Shown one piece after another: positions 22,852 to 30,285 of a stretch of DNA of 40,504 bases (position 1 is the first letter of the stretch; the number at the start of each line of letters is the position of its first letter). The stretch is from Spirochaetia bacterium (GTDB taxonomy: Bacteria > Spirochaetota > Spirochaetia > Treponematales > Breznakiellaceae). The notes below the pieces were generated by a model. That model was not told where the DNA came from and made no database searches. It saw only the letters and a list, made by a program, of their open reading frames with translations. Location of the stretch: positions 1-40,504 of the forward strand of contig BOAV01000012.1 of NCBI GenBank assembly GCA_026002045.1, read 5' to 3'. A program made the position numbers and the translations under genes.

Positions 22852-23025
22852 ATGGCAAGCAAAAAGACAGTGGTTGAATTGGTGGCGCTCCAGTGCAGCG
22901 AGTGTAAGCGGAAAAATTATACCACCGAAAAAAACCGGCGGAATACCCAGGAAAAGCTTGAGCTGAACAAGTATTGTCCCTATGACCGCAAGCATACCCT
23001 GCACAAGGAAACGAAGATAAAGTAA
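22852..23025 (+). CDS. rpmG: 50S ribosomal protein L33
   Basis: The 57-residue protein (MASKKTVVELVALQCSECKR, then KNYTTEKNRRNTQEKLELNK and HTLHKETKIK) is bacterial L33. It keeps the first zinc-ribbon pair CSEC and a single Cys in YCPYD; the usual fourth Cys is Asp here, so a fully Cys-coordinated zinc site is not complete. AGGAGG lies just upstream. It sits between two tRNA genes and before secE/nusG, a common bacterial order. Confidence 0.92.
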   Translation: MASKKTVVELVALQCSECKRKNYTTEKNRRNTQEKLELNKYCPYDRKHTLHKETKIK

Positions 23026-23035
23026 GGATATACTT

Positions 23036-23108
23036 AGGCCAGTAGCTCAATTGGTAGAGCGGCGGTCTCCAAAACCGCAGGTCGTGGGTTCGATTCCTAC
23101 CTGGCCTG
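23036..23108 (+). tRNA. tRNA-Trp (anticodon CCA)
   Basis: The 73-nt cloverleaf has acceptor AGGCCAG/CTGGCCT, anticodon stem GCGGT/ACCGC with loop CTCCAAA (CCA) and T-arm GTGGG-TTCGATT-CCTAC. The discriminator is G and CCA is not encoded. Its last 16 bases recur at 23243-23258 and are inverted at 23121-23135. Confidence 0.95.
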
Positions 23109-23270
23109 AATGAAAATGAAGGCCAGGTAGGAATCGAAGGGTTCTGCCCGCCGACCAGAGGGAGGAAAAGGGCGCATGGATGCGCCCGGCAGGGCAGAAC
23201 CCCGGCCTGGAGGGAGCATACAGGATGTATGCGACCGGAAGGGATTCCTACCTGGCCTGGCTAAGTAGGT
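23109..23270. repeat. Palindromic insert built from the tRNA-Trp 3' end
   Basis: GGCCAGGTAGGAATC (23121-23135) is a perfect inverted repeat of GATTCCTACCTGGCC (23243-23257). The latter, with one more base, is also a direct repeat of the tRNA-Trp 3' end (23092-23107). Inside are nested stems GGTTCTGCCC/GGGCAGAACC (23139-23148, 23192-23201), GGGCGCA/TGCGCCC (about 23170-23187) and GCATAC/GTATGC (23217-23232). The 151-bp direct-repeat spacing resembles attL/attR at a tRNA, but no integrase is present. It may be a small mobile element or a structured RNA between tRNA-Trp and secE. Confidence 0.7.
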
Positions 23271-23292
23271 CGGGTAATTATAAGAGGATGGT

Positions 23293-23472
23293 ATGAGCAA
23301 AGTAGTTCAATTTGTCAAGGAATCCTACGCTGAACTCCGGAAGGTCGTGTGGCCGGGCCGTGACGATGTGGTCAGTTCCGTCAAGGTGGTCATTGTTTCT
23401 ACTATTATAATAGCCGCAGCTTTGGGGCTGGTGGATGTGTTGCTGCTCTTTGGAATAAGAGCCATATTTTAG
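23293..23472 (+). CDS. secE: Preprotein translocase subunit SecE
   Basis: This 59-residue protein has the minimal SecE layout. The amphipathic conserved helix VQFVKESYAELRKVVWPGRD is followed by one transmembrane helix (VVIVSTIIIAAALGLVDVLL). It stabilises SecY in the inner membrane. GAGG precedes the ATG and nusG follows 16 bases later, the universal secE-nusG pairing. Confidence 0.93.
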   Translation: MSKVVQFVKESYAELRKVVWPGRDDVVSSVKVVIVSTIIIAAALGLVDVLLLFGIRAIF

Positions 23473-23488
23473 GGATTAAAGGAAAACC

Positions 23489-24052
23489 ATGGCTACGGGC
23501 TGGTATGTTCTCCATGTCTATTCGGGGTATGAGAATAAAATAGAAAAAACCATCCGCATGATGACCGATGTCGGGGAACTCGACAAGGAAGTAGTCAAGG
23601 ATGTAAAAGTCCCTTCGGAAGAGGTGGTGGAGGTCAAGGACGGCAAAAAGCGGACCCAGACCCGTAAATTCCTCCCCGGTTATATCCTGGTGGAAATGGA
23701 TCTCCCCGAAGGGTTGGTGGAATGGAAGGCTACCTGTTCCAAGATAAGGAGAATTCAGGGGGTTACCGGCTTTGTGGGAACCCCCGCGGATAAGAAGCCC
23801 CAGCCCTTAAGCGGGGACGAAGCCCGGGCCATATTGCAGAAATCCGGCGAAATCAAGGGTGAACGGCCCGTCCGCTCCCGTCAGTCCTTTTCCGCCGGTG
23901 AACAGGTTAAAATTATTGACGGGCCCTTTGAGTCCTTTACGGGAACCATTGAAGAGGTCAATCAGGAGAAGAGCAAGCTCAAGGTGATGGTCGGCATCTT
24001 CGGCCGGAACACCCCGGTGGAAGTCGATCTCCTGCAAGTGGAGAAAATGTAG
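23489..24052 (+). CDS. nusG: Transcription termination/antitermination factor NusG
   Basis: The 187-residue protein has the NGN domain (WYVLHVYSGYENKIEKTIRM, FLPGYILVEMDL, VTGFVG) and the C-terminal KOW domain (GEQVKIIDGPFESFTGTIEE). It binds RNA polymerase and couples it to Rho or the ribosome. An AAAGG ribosome-binding site precedes the start. It lies between secE and rplK as in most bacteria. Confidence 0.95.
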   Translation: MATGWYVLHVYSGYENKIEKTIRMMTDVGELDKEVVKDVKVPSEEVVEVKDGKKRTQTRKFLPGYILVEMDLPEGLVEWKATCSKIRRIQGVTGFVGTPADKKPQPLSGDEARAILQKSGEIKGERPVRSRQSFSAGEQVKIIDGPFESFTGTIEEVNQEKSKLKVMVGIFGRNTPVEVDLLQVEKM

Positions 24053-24077
24053 TTTACGCCATTAAAACGGCGCAAAC
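24052..24077 (+). promoter_or_regulatory. Hairpin between nusG and rplK
   Basis: GTTTACGCC (24052-24060) pairs with GGCGCAAAC (24069-24077) with one mismatch, directly at the nusG stop. It may be an attenuator or processing site before the L11-L1 genes. The rest of the 111-base gap has no other clear feature except the AAGGAGAG ribosome-binding site. Confidence 0.45.
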
Positions 24078-24163
24078 TATCAATAATAGAAGTGGGAGAG
24101 GGGGATTTTTAGTTCCAGCCTCGCTAGCTCGGTTTCGGCCGGGCATACCACGAAGGAGAGTTT

Positions 24164-24595
24164 ATGGCAAAGAAGAAGGTTTCGGCCTTTATCAAGCTGC
24201 AGTGCCCCGCAGGCAAGGCCACCCCGGCCCCGCCCGTCGGCCCTGCATTGGGTCCCCACGGGGTAAGCGCCCCCCAGTTTGTCCAGCAGTTCAACGACCG
24301 GACAAAGGCCATGGAAGCGGGACTTATCATACCGGTGGTTATCACCGTGTATACGGATAAATCATTCACTTTTATCCTCAAGACCCCCCCTGCATCGGTG
24401 CTGATCAAGAAGGCCATCAGCCTGGAGAAGGGCTCCGCGGAGTCCCACAAGACCAAGGTGGGCAAAATTCCCCGGGCCAAGCTTGAGGAAATTGCCAAAC
24501 TGAAGATGCCGGACCTTTCCGCCAATGATCTGGATGCGGCCATGAAAATTATCGCCGGGACTGCCCGGTCTATGGGTGTTGAGGTGGAAAAATGA
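24164..24595 (+). CDS. rplK: 50S ribosomal protein L11
   Basis: The 143-residue protein (MAKKKVSAFIKLQCPAGKAT, PPVGPALGPHGV near residue 25, then IPVVITVYTDKSFTF) is L11, part of the GTPase-associated centre that binds 23S rRNA and elongation factors. It overlaps rplA by four bases (ATGA). Confidence 0.96.
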   Translation: MAKKKVSAFIKLQCPAGKATPAPPVGPALGPHGVSAPQFVQQFNDRTKAMEAGLIIPVVITVYTDKSFTFILKTPPASVLIKKAISLEKGSAESHKTKVGKIPRAKLEEIAKLKMPDLSANDLDAAMKIIAGTARSMGVEVEK

Positions 24596-25272
24596 GTCAC
24601 GGAAAAAAATACCTCGAAAGTCTCAAGAAATACGATCCCACTGCTTCCTTCGATGTAAAAGAGGCTTTGGCACTGGTAAAAACCCTTTCCTTTGCCAAGT
24701 TTGATGAAACCGTTGACCTTTCCATAAAGGTTAACCTCAAAAAGAACCAGTCCGTGCGTGACACCGTGGTCCTTCCCCATCAGTTTAGGGGCGAAAAAAA
24801 GGTCCTGGTGTTCTGCAAGGCTGAAAAAGAGAAGGAAGCCCAGGACGCGGGGGCCACGTATGTGGGCGCAGAGGACCTTATCGAAAAGGTAAAGGGCGGC
24901 TGGCTCGATTTTGATGTGGCCGTTGCTACCCCGGACATGATGAAGGATGTAGGGAAACTCGGTATGGTCCTGGGCCGCAAGGGCCTGATGCCCAACCCCA
25001 AGACCGGCACGGTGACCTTTGACCTTAAGGGCGCCCTTTCGGAACTGAAGAAGGGCCGTACCGAATTCCGGGCAGACAAGACCGGGGTGGTCCACCTTGC
25101 GGTGGGGAAGGTTTCCATGGCGCCTGAGCAGATCGCTGAAAACGTCAACACCGTGGTCACCGAGATCAAACGGAAGCGGCCCGCTGACGCCAAGGGCGAT
25201 TTTATCCAGACCGTTTCGGTGGCATCCAGTATGGGTCCCGGCGTATGGGTCACCATAAGAGACGAGGAATAA
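24592..25272 (+). CDS. rplA: 50S ribosomal protein L1
   Basis: The 226-residue protein of the L1 stalk carries SVRDTVVLPHQFRGEKKVLV, GRKGLMPNPKTGTVT and SMGPGVWV. In many bacteria L1 also represses the rplK-rplA mRNA. Its ATG overlaps the rplK stop. Confidence 0.96.
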   Translation: MSHGKKYLESLKKYDPTASFDVKEALALVKTLSFAKFDETVDLSIKVNLKKNQSVRDTVVLPHQFRGEKKVLVFCKAEKEKEAQDAGATYVGAEDLIEKVKGGWLDFDVAVATPDMMKDVGKLGMVLGRKGLMPNPKTGTVTFDLKGALSELKKGRTEFRADKTGVVHLAVGKVSMAPEQIAENVNTVVTEIKRKRPADAKGDFIQTVSVASSMGPGVWVTIRDEE

Positions 25273-25375
25273 AAACCCTTCGGGTTTTTATTTTGGGAGT
25301 TTGCAAAGCAAACTCCATAAGGAGTAATGCGAAACTTTGTTTCGCTTCGATTCAACTGTGCGGCAGACGCCGCAC
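25270..25375 (+). promoter_or_regulatory. Multi-hairpin leader of rplJ (probable L10 leader)
   Basis: Four short perfect hairpins follow one another in 106 bases: TAAAAACCC/GGGTTTTTA (25270-25290, then TTTT), GGAGTTTGC/GCAAACTCC (25296-25316), GCGAAAC/GTTTCGC (25329-25345) and GTGCGGC/GCCGCAC (25358-25375). The first could terminate or attenuate rplA transcripts; the others sit where the L10(L12)4 autoregulatory leader is expected. Confidence 0.6.
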
Positions 25376-25391
25376 TAAGTAGAGGTTATGA

Positions 25392-25940
25392 ATGGCTATT
25401 GTTGCAAAAAAAATACAGGATGCCAAGACCGCTTCCATTCAGGAACTGAAGGATGCCTTTGGCAAGGCCCAGGATTTTATCTTTACCGATTACCGGGGAC
25501 TTACGGTGGAGCAGATCACCATACTGCGGAAGCAGCTGCGGGCCAAGGAAGTCCATTACAAGGTGGTAAAAAACAACTTCGCCCGGCTTGCCTTCGAGCA
25601 GCTTTCCGCCCCCAATGTGGCGGAATACCTGGTGGGTCCCACCGCGGTGGCCATTGCGCCCAAGGATTCAAACGAGGTTGCCAAGATCCTCGTTGACTTT
25701 GCCAGGGAAGCCCCGGCTTTGCAGGTAAAAGGCGCCCTCATCGGCGATTCGGTGTATACCGCCGCACAGACCGAGGCCTTCTCAAAGTTGCCCGGCAGGC
25801 TGGAACTTATCTCCATGCTCATGTCGGTGCTGAATGGTCCTGCACGGAACCTCGCCGGGGCCCTCAACGATGTACCCGCACGGCTGGTGCGGACCATCAA
25901 GGCGGTGGGTGACAAGAAAGGCGAAAGCCCCGCCGCGTAA
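25392..25940 (+). CDS. rplJ: 50S ribosomal protein L10
   Basis: The 182-residue stalk-base protein (DAFGKAQDFIFTDYRGLTVE, LRAKEVHYKVVKNNFARLA) binds L7/L12 dimers through its C-terminal helix. AGAGG precedes ATG 25392. It follows the hairpin leader and precedes rplL, whose product it binds. Confidence 0.95.
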   Translation: MAIVAKKIQDAKTASIQELKDAFGKAQDFIFTDYRGLTVEQITILRKQLRAKEVHYKVVKNNFARLAFEQLSAPNVAEYLVGPTAVAIAPKDSNEVAKILVDFAREAPALQVKGALIGDSVYTAAQTEAFSKLPGRLELISMLMSVLNGPARNLAGALNDVPARLVRTIKAVGDKKGESPAA

Positions 25941-26051
25941 TTTGTAATTAACCGTCAGGCTTCGGTGCTGCCGTTCCTGTCGGGGTTTTACCGGGAAACC
26001 GGAATGTTGCCCGTATGGGTACATTAATACGTATTTTTAGGAGAAGATAAT

Positions 26052-26444
26052 ATGGCAGCCCTTACTACTGATCAGATTCTTGAAGCGATTGCGTCCATGA
26101 CCGTTCTGGAGGTTTCCGAACTGGTTAAGGCAATGGAAGAGAAATTCGGTGTTTCCGCCGCCGCCCCTGTGGCGGTTGCGGTAGCCGGTGGCGCCGCTGC
26201 CGGTGCTCCTGCGGCTGCTGCGGAGGAGAAAACCGAATTCAACGTTATCCTTAAAGCATTTGACGATGCCAAGAAGATTGCGGTTATCAAGGAAGTCCGG
26301 GCCGTTACCGGTCTTGGGCTCAAGGAAGCCAAGGATCTCGTTGAGGGCGCTCCCAAGCCCCTTAAAGAGGGTGTTTCCAAGGATGAAGCTGCGAAAATCA
26401 AGGAATCGGTCACTGCCGCAGGCGGTACCGTTGATATTCAGTAA
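26052..26444 (+). CDS. rplL: 50S ribosomal protein L7/L12
   Basis: The 130-residue protein has the N-terminal dimerisation domain (MTVLEVSELVKAMEEKFGVS), an Ala/Gly-rich hinge and the C-terminal factor-binding domain (KKIAVIKEVRAVTGLGLKEA). An AGGAGAAG ribosome-binding site is present. The 111-base gap to rplJ has no clear structured element. Confidence 0.96.
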   Translation: MAALTTDQILEAIASMTVLEVSELVKAMEEKFGVSAAAPVAVAVAGGAAAGAPAAAAEEKTEFNVILKAFDDAKKIAVIKEVRAVTGLGLKEAKDLVEGAPKPLKEGVSKDEAAKIKESVTAAGGTVDIQ

Positions 26445-26453
26445 AGCATTAAG

Positions 26454-26480
26454 GCGCGCCGTATTGATGATGCGGCGCGC
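26454..26480 (+). terminator. Hairpin between rplL and rpoB (partial terminator/attenuator)
   Basis: GCGCGCCG (26454-26461) pairs with CGGCGCGC (26473-26480). There is no T run, so it may slow or process transcripts rather than end them. This fits the usual lower expression of rpoBC relative to rplL. Confidence 0.5.
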
Positions 26481-26588
26481 TTGTCCAAATGCGCCCTTCA
26501 GGGCAAACAGTTTATTTTCTCATTAAGAGAGTGGAGGTTCCGGTTTTATGCCGGGGCCTTTTCGTAGTTTTTGGTATTGGGGGAAGTA

Positions 26589-29500
26589 ATGGTAAAAGGG
26601 AAAATAGCCGCAAAACGGACTTATATCGGAAAGGATATTCAGGATGTGATGGATCTTCCCGATCTCGTTGATATTCAGACCTGTTCTTACGAGCGTTTTT
26701 TGCAGCGGGAAAAGCTTAAGGCGGGCCAGGCCCCGGATTTGCAGGGACTTGAAGAGGTATTCAGGGCCACCTTCCCCATCGAAAGTCCCAACGGGGATAT
26801 GTGCCTGAGGTATAATTTCTACACCCTGGATGAGGAAAATATCAAGTTATCCGAACAGGAATGCAAACAGAAAGGGCTGACCTACGCGGTGTCCCTGAAG
26901 GCGCAGATCGACCTGGAATTTCGGGATAGCGGTGAAATTCGTCGAAAAGATATTTACATGGGCGACCTTCCCATCATGACTGAGAGGGGAACCTTTATCA
27001 TAAACGGCGCCGAACGGGTGGTGGTTTCCCAGATCCACCGTTCTCCGGGCGTCATTTTCAGTCACGAGAAGGGAATTTATTCTTCCCGGATCATCCCCTA
27101 CCGGGGCTCCTGGCTGGAATTCGAAATTGACCAGAAGAAGGAGCTGATCTACGCCAAGATCGATCGGAAAAAGCGGATTCTGGGGACCATATTTCTTCGG
27201 GCTTTGGGTTATGAAAGCCGGGAAGAGATCATCAAAGCCTTCTATAAGACTGAAACCCTGGAGGTTAAGGATGACCGGGAAACTAGGGAGCTCTTTTCCG
27301 GCAAGGTGCTGTCTGCCGCAGTGTGGGTGGCCGTTTCATCTGATGTTGAAGGCGAGGATGGGGAGGGCAAGAAAAAACTCTACCGCGCCGGGGAGAAGCT
27401 CCATCCCCACAATGTGGATGAACTCCTTGCCAACGGTATTGCCTCGATAGAGGTCATCGACTTTACTGCCGAAGGGTCCCTCAATTCTCCCATGCTCCTT
27501 AACTGCTTTGAGCGGGAGGAGATCAAGTTTGTAAAGGATGAGCAGAAAAGCGATGAGCCTTCCAGGGAGGACGCCCTCTCCACGGTTTACTCCGTGCTGA
27601 TGCCCGGGGAGTCCATTACGGTGGACGCCGCCGAGAAGGACCTTTTGGGGATGTTCTTTACTTCCCGCCGCTACGATTTGGGTAAGGTGGGGCGCTACAA
27701 GCTCAATAAGAAATTTCTCCATGAGCCTCCCCTGGAGGACTTTACCCTGACCAAGCCGGATATCATTCAAACCATGAAGTTCCTCATCAAGGTCTACGTG
27801 AATGAGGAAAAGATCGACGACATTGACCACCTGGGCAACCGCCGCGTCCGGTCTGTGGGGGAACTTATGGCCAACACCATGAAGACCGCATTCAGCCGGA
27901 TGGAACGGATCGCCAAGGAACGGATGAGCCTGAAAGAAACCGACACCATCAAGCCCCAGGATTTGATCTCCATCAAGCCGGTGGTTGCTTCTATAAAAGA
28001 ATTCTATGGTTCCAGCCAGCTTTCCCAGTTCATGGATCAGGTAAATCCCCTGGCGGAACTGACCCACAAGCGGCGGCTCAATGCCCTGGGCCCCGGCGGC
28101 CTTTCCCGGGAACGGGCGGGTTTCGAGGTTCGGGATGTTCACTATACCCATTACGGCCGCATGTGCCCCATTGAGACTCCGGAAGGCCCGAATATCGGTC
28201 TTATCGTGTCCCTGGCCAACTATACCCGTGTCAACGAATACGGTTTTTTGGAATCCCCCTACCGTAAGGTTGTTAAAGGGGTGGCTACCAGGGATGTCGA
28301 ATACCTTTCCGCCATGGATGAGGATCGGTACTTCATCGCACAGGCTTCGGCCAAGCTGACTAATAACGGCACCTTCGAGGACGAGCAGGTTTCCTGCCGT
28401 AATCAGGGGGACTATACTACACGGGCCCCCGGTGAAATTCAGTATATGGACGTATCCCCCAAGCAGATTATTTCGGTTTCCGCTTCCCTTATTCCTTTCC
28501 TGGAGCACGACGATGCCAACCGGGCCCTGATGGGTTCCAATATGCAGCGTCAGGCGGTGCCCCTGGTGTTCCCCGAGCGGCCCCGGGTGGGTACGGGAAT
28601 GGAAGGGAAGTGCGCCTATGATTCCGGGGTGCTGGTAAAGTCCCGGCGGAACGGGACCGTGGTGCGGGTAACTTCACAGGAAATCGTTATCAAGAGCGAT
28701 GCTTCCACCCGCATTGCGGAGACCAATGAAGAAGGCCTGGATGTGTACCCTCTGATAAAGTACCAGCGGACCAACCAGGACACCTGCTGCAATCAGCGGC
28801 CCATAGTAAAGCTTGGGGACAAGATCACCGCCGCACAGGTTATTGCCGACGGACCCGCCACCCAGAACGGGGAACTGGCCCTGGGCCGGAACATTCTGGT
28901 GGGGTTCATGCCCTGGAACGGCTACAACTACGAAGATTCGATCCTTATTTCAGAGCGGGTGGTCAAGGACGATATGTTCACCTCCATCCATATCAAGGAA
29001 TTTATCACCGAAGTGCGGGAGACTAAGCTGGGGCCGGAGAAAATCACCCGTGATATTCCCAACACCTCGGAAAAGAGCCTTGATAACCTCGACGCCGAAG
29101 GGATTATCCGGGTGGGGGCCAAGGTCCGTTCCGGCGATATCCTTGTTGGAAAGGTTACCCCAAAGAGTGAAACCGAGACCACCCCGGAATTCAAACTGTT
29201 GAACTCGATTTTCGGCGAGAAGGCCAAGGAAGTACGGGATTCCAGCCTCCGGGTGCCCCACGGCATCGAGGGGACCATCATTGATATCCAGCGCTTAAAG
29301 CGCACCGAAGGGGACGATTTGAACCCCGGCGTTGACGAAGTGGTCAAGGTGCTGATCGCCACCAAGCGGAAGCTCCGCGAGGGGGACAAGATGGCGGGCC
29401 GCCACGGCAACAAGGGCGTTGTGGCCCGGATTCTGCCGGAAGAGGATATGCCCTACATGGAAGACGGCACCCCCCTGGACCTCTGCCTCACCCCCCTGGG

Positions 29501-30128
29501 CGTACCTTCCCGGATGAACATCGGCCAGCTTCTGGAAACAGAATTGGGCTGGGCCGGTTCCACCCTGGACGAATGGTACTCCGCTCCGGTGTTCCAGTCT
29601 CCTTCTACCGAACAAATTGAAGAGAAGCTCAAGGAAGCGGGCTTACCGGTTACGAGCAAGACGGTCCTCCGGGACGGCAAGACCGGGGAAGCCTTTGTGA
29701 ACCCCATTTTCTGCGGGATCATCTACTTCCTCAAACTCCACCATCTGGTTGATGACAAGATGCATGCCCGGAGCACCGGTCCCTATTCCCTGGTGACCCA
29801 GCAGCCCCTGGGCGGAAAGGCCCAGTTCGGCGGCCAGCGGCTCGGGGAAATGGAAGTCTGGGCCCTGGAAGCCTACGGCGCTGCCAATACCCTCCAGGAA
29901 CTGCTGACCATTAAGTCCGACGATATGACGGGCCGGTCCAAGATCTACGAGGCCATCGTGAAGGGGGAACCATCCACTACGGCGGGAATCCCTGAATCCT
30001 TTAACGTACTGGTTCAGGAACTGCGGGGCCTGGCGCTGGATTTAACGATCTACGACGGCAAGGGTAAACAGATTCCGCTCACCGAGCGGGATGAAGAGAT
30101 GATTACCAAGTCGGGGAGTAATTTCTAA
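26589..30128 (+). CDS. rpoB: DNA-directed RNA polymerase subunit beta
   Basis: The 1179-residue beta subunit carries TERGTFIINGAERVVVSQIH, the rifampicin-pocket blocks SSQLSQFMDQVNPLAELTHK and RRLNALGPGGLSRERAGFEV, GFMPWNGYNYEDSI, and the C-terminal GGKAQFGGQRLGEMEVWALE. ATG 26589 with GGGGGAAG upstream is chosen over the TTG at 26571, giving the usual MVKGK start. Asn498 occupies the position of E. coli Ser531; the same Asn in other spirochaetes is linked to natural rifampicin resistance. Confidence 0.97.
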   Translation: MVKGKIAAKRTYIGKDIQDVMDLPDLVDIQTCSYERFLQREKLKAGQAPDLQGLEEVFRATFPIESPNGDMCLRYNFYTLDEENIKLSEQECKQKGLTYAVSLKAQIDLEFRDSGEIRRKDIYMGDLPIMTERGTFIINGAERVVVSQIHRSPGVIFSHEKGIYSSRIIPYRGSWLEFEIDQKKELIYAKIDRKKRILGTIFLRALGYESREEIIKAFYKTETLEVKDDRETRELFSGKVLSAAVWVAVSSDVEGEDGEGKKKLYRAGEKLHPHNVDELLANGIASIEVIDFTAEGSLNSPMLLNCFEREEIKFVKDEQKSDEPSREDALSTVYSVLMPGESITVDAAEKDLLGMFFTSRRYDLGKVGRYKLNKKFLHEPPLEDFTLTKPDIIQTMKFLIKVYVNEEKIDDIDHLGNRRVRSVGELMANTMKTAFSRMERIAKERMSLKETDTIKPQDLISIKPVVASIKEFYGSSQLSQFMDQVNPLAELTHKRRLNALGPGGLSRERAGFEVRDVHYTHYGRMCPIETPEGPNIGLIVSLANYTRVNEYGFLESPYRKVVKGVATRDVEYLSAMDEDRYFIAQASAKLTNNGTFEDEQVSCRNQGDYTTRAPGEIQYMDVSPKQIISVSASLIPFLEHDDANRALMGSNMQRQAVPLVFPERPRVGTGMEGKCAYDSGVLVKSRRNGTVVRVTSQEIVIKSDASTRIAETNEEGLDVYPLIKYQRTNQDTCCNQRPIVKLGDKITAAQVIADGPATQNGELALGRNILVGFMPWNGYNYEDSILISERVVKDDMFTSIHIKEFITEVRETKLGPEKITRDIPNTSEKSLDNLDAEGIIRVGAKVRSGDILVGKVTPKSETETTPEFKLLNSIFGEKAKEVRDSSLRVPHGIEGTIIDIQRLKRTEGDDLNPGVDEVVKVLIATKRKLREGDKMAGRHGNKGVVARILPEEDMPYMEDGTPLDLCLTPLGVPSRMNIGQLLETELGWAGSTLDEWYSAPVFQSPSTEQIEEKLKEAGLPVTSKTVLRDGKTGEAFVNPIFCGIIYFLKLHHLVDDKMHARSTGPYSLVTQQPLGGKAQFGGQRLGEMEVWALEAYGAANTLQELLTIKSDDMTGRSKIYEAIVKGEPSTTAGIPESFNVLVQELRGLALDLTIYDGKGKQIPLTERDEEMITKSGSNF

Positions 30129-30130
30129 TA

Positions 30131-30260
30131 ATGAAGATGAGGAGAAACCGCAGAGAACGTAGAGACTTTACACAGAGAGCACAGAGGAAGAATATAAAAT
30201 TTTATTCCTCTCTGTGTCCTTTGTGTTCTTTCCTCTGTGCCCTCTGCGGTTAATCTTCAT
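30131..30260. repeat. 130-bp palindromic element between rpoB and rpoC
   Basis: ATGAAGAT (30131-30138) and AACCGCAGAG (30146-30155) are inverted at 30253-30260 and 30242-30251, with CACAGAGAG- and AGAGGAA-type complementary arms inside. It resembles the common CGCAGAGG-type intergenic palindromes of bacteria. It interrupts the normally tight rpoB-rpoC spacing but leaves the rpoC ribosome-binding site intact. Confidence 0.7.
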
Positions 30261-30285
30261 ATCGGTAACTAAATGAGGAGATAAC

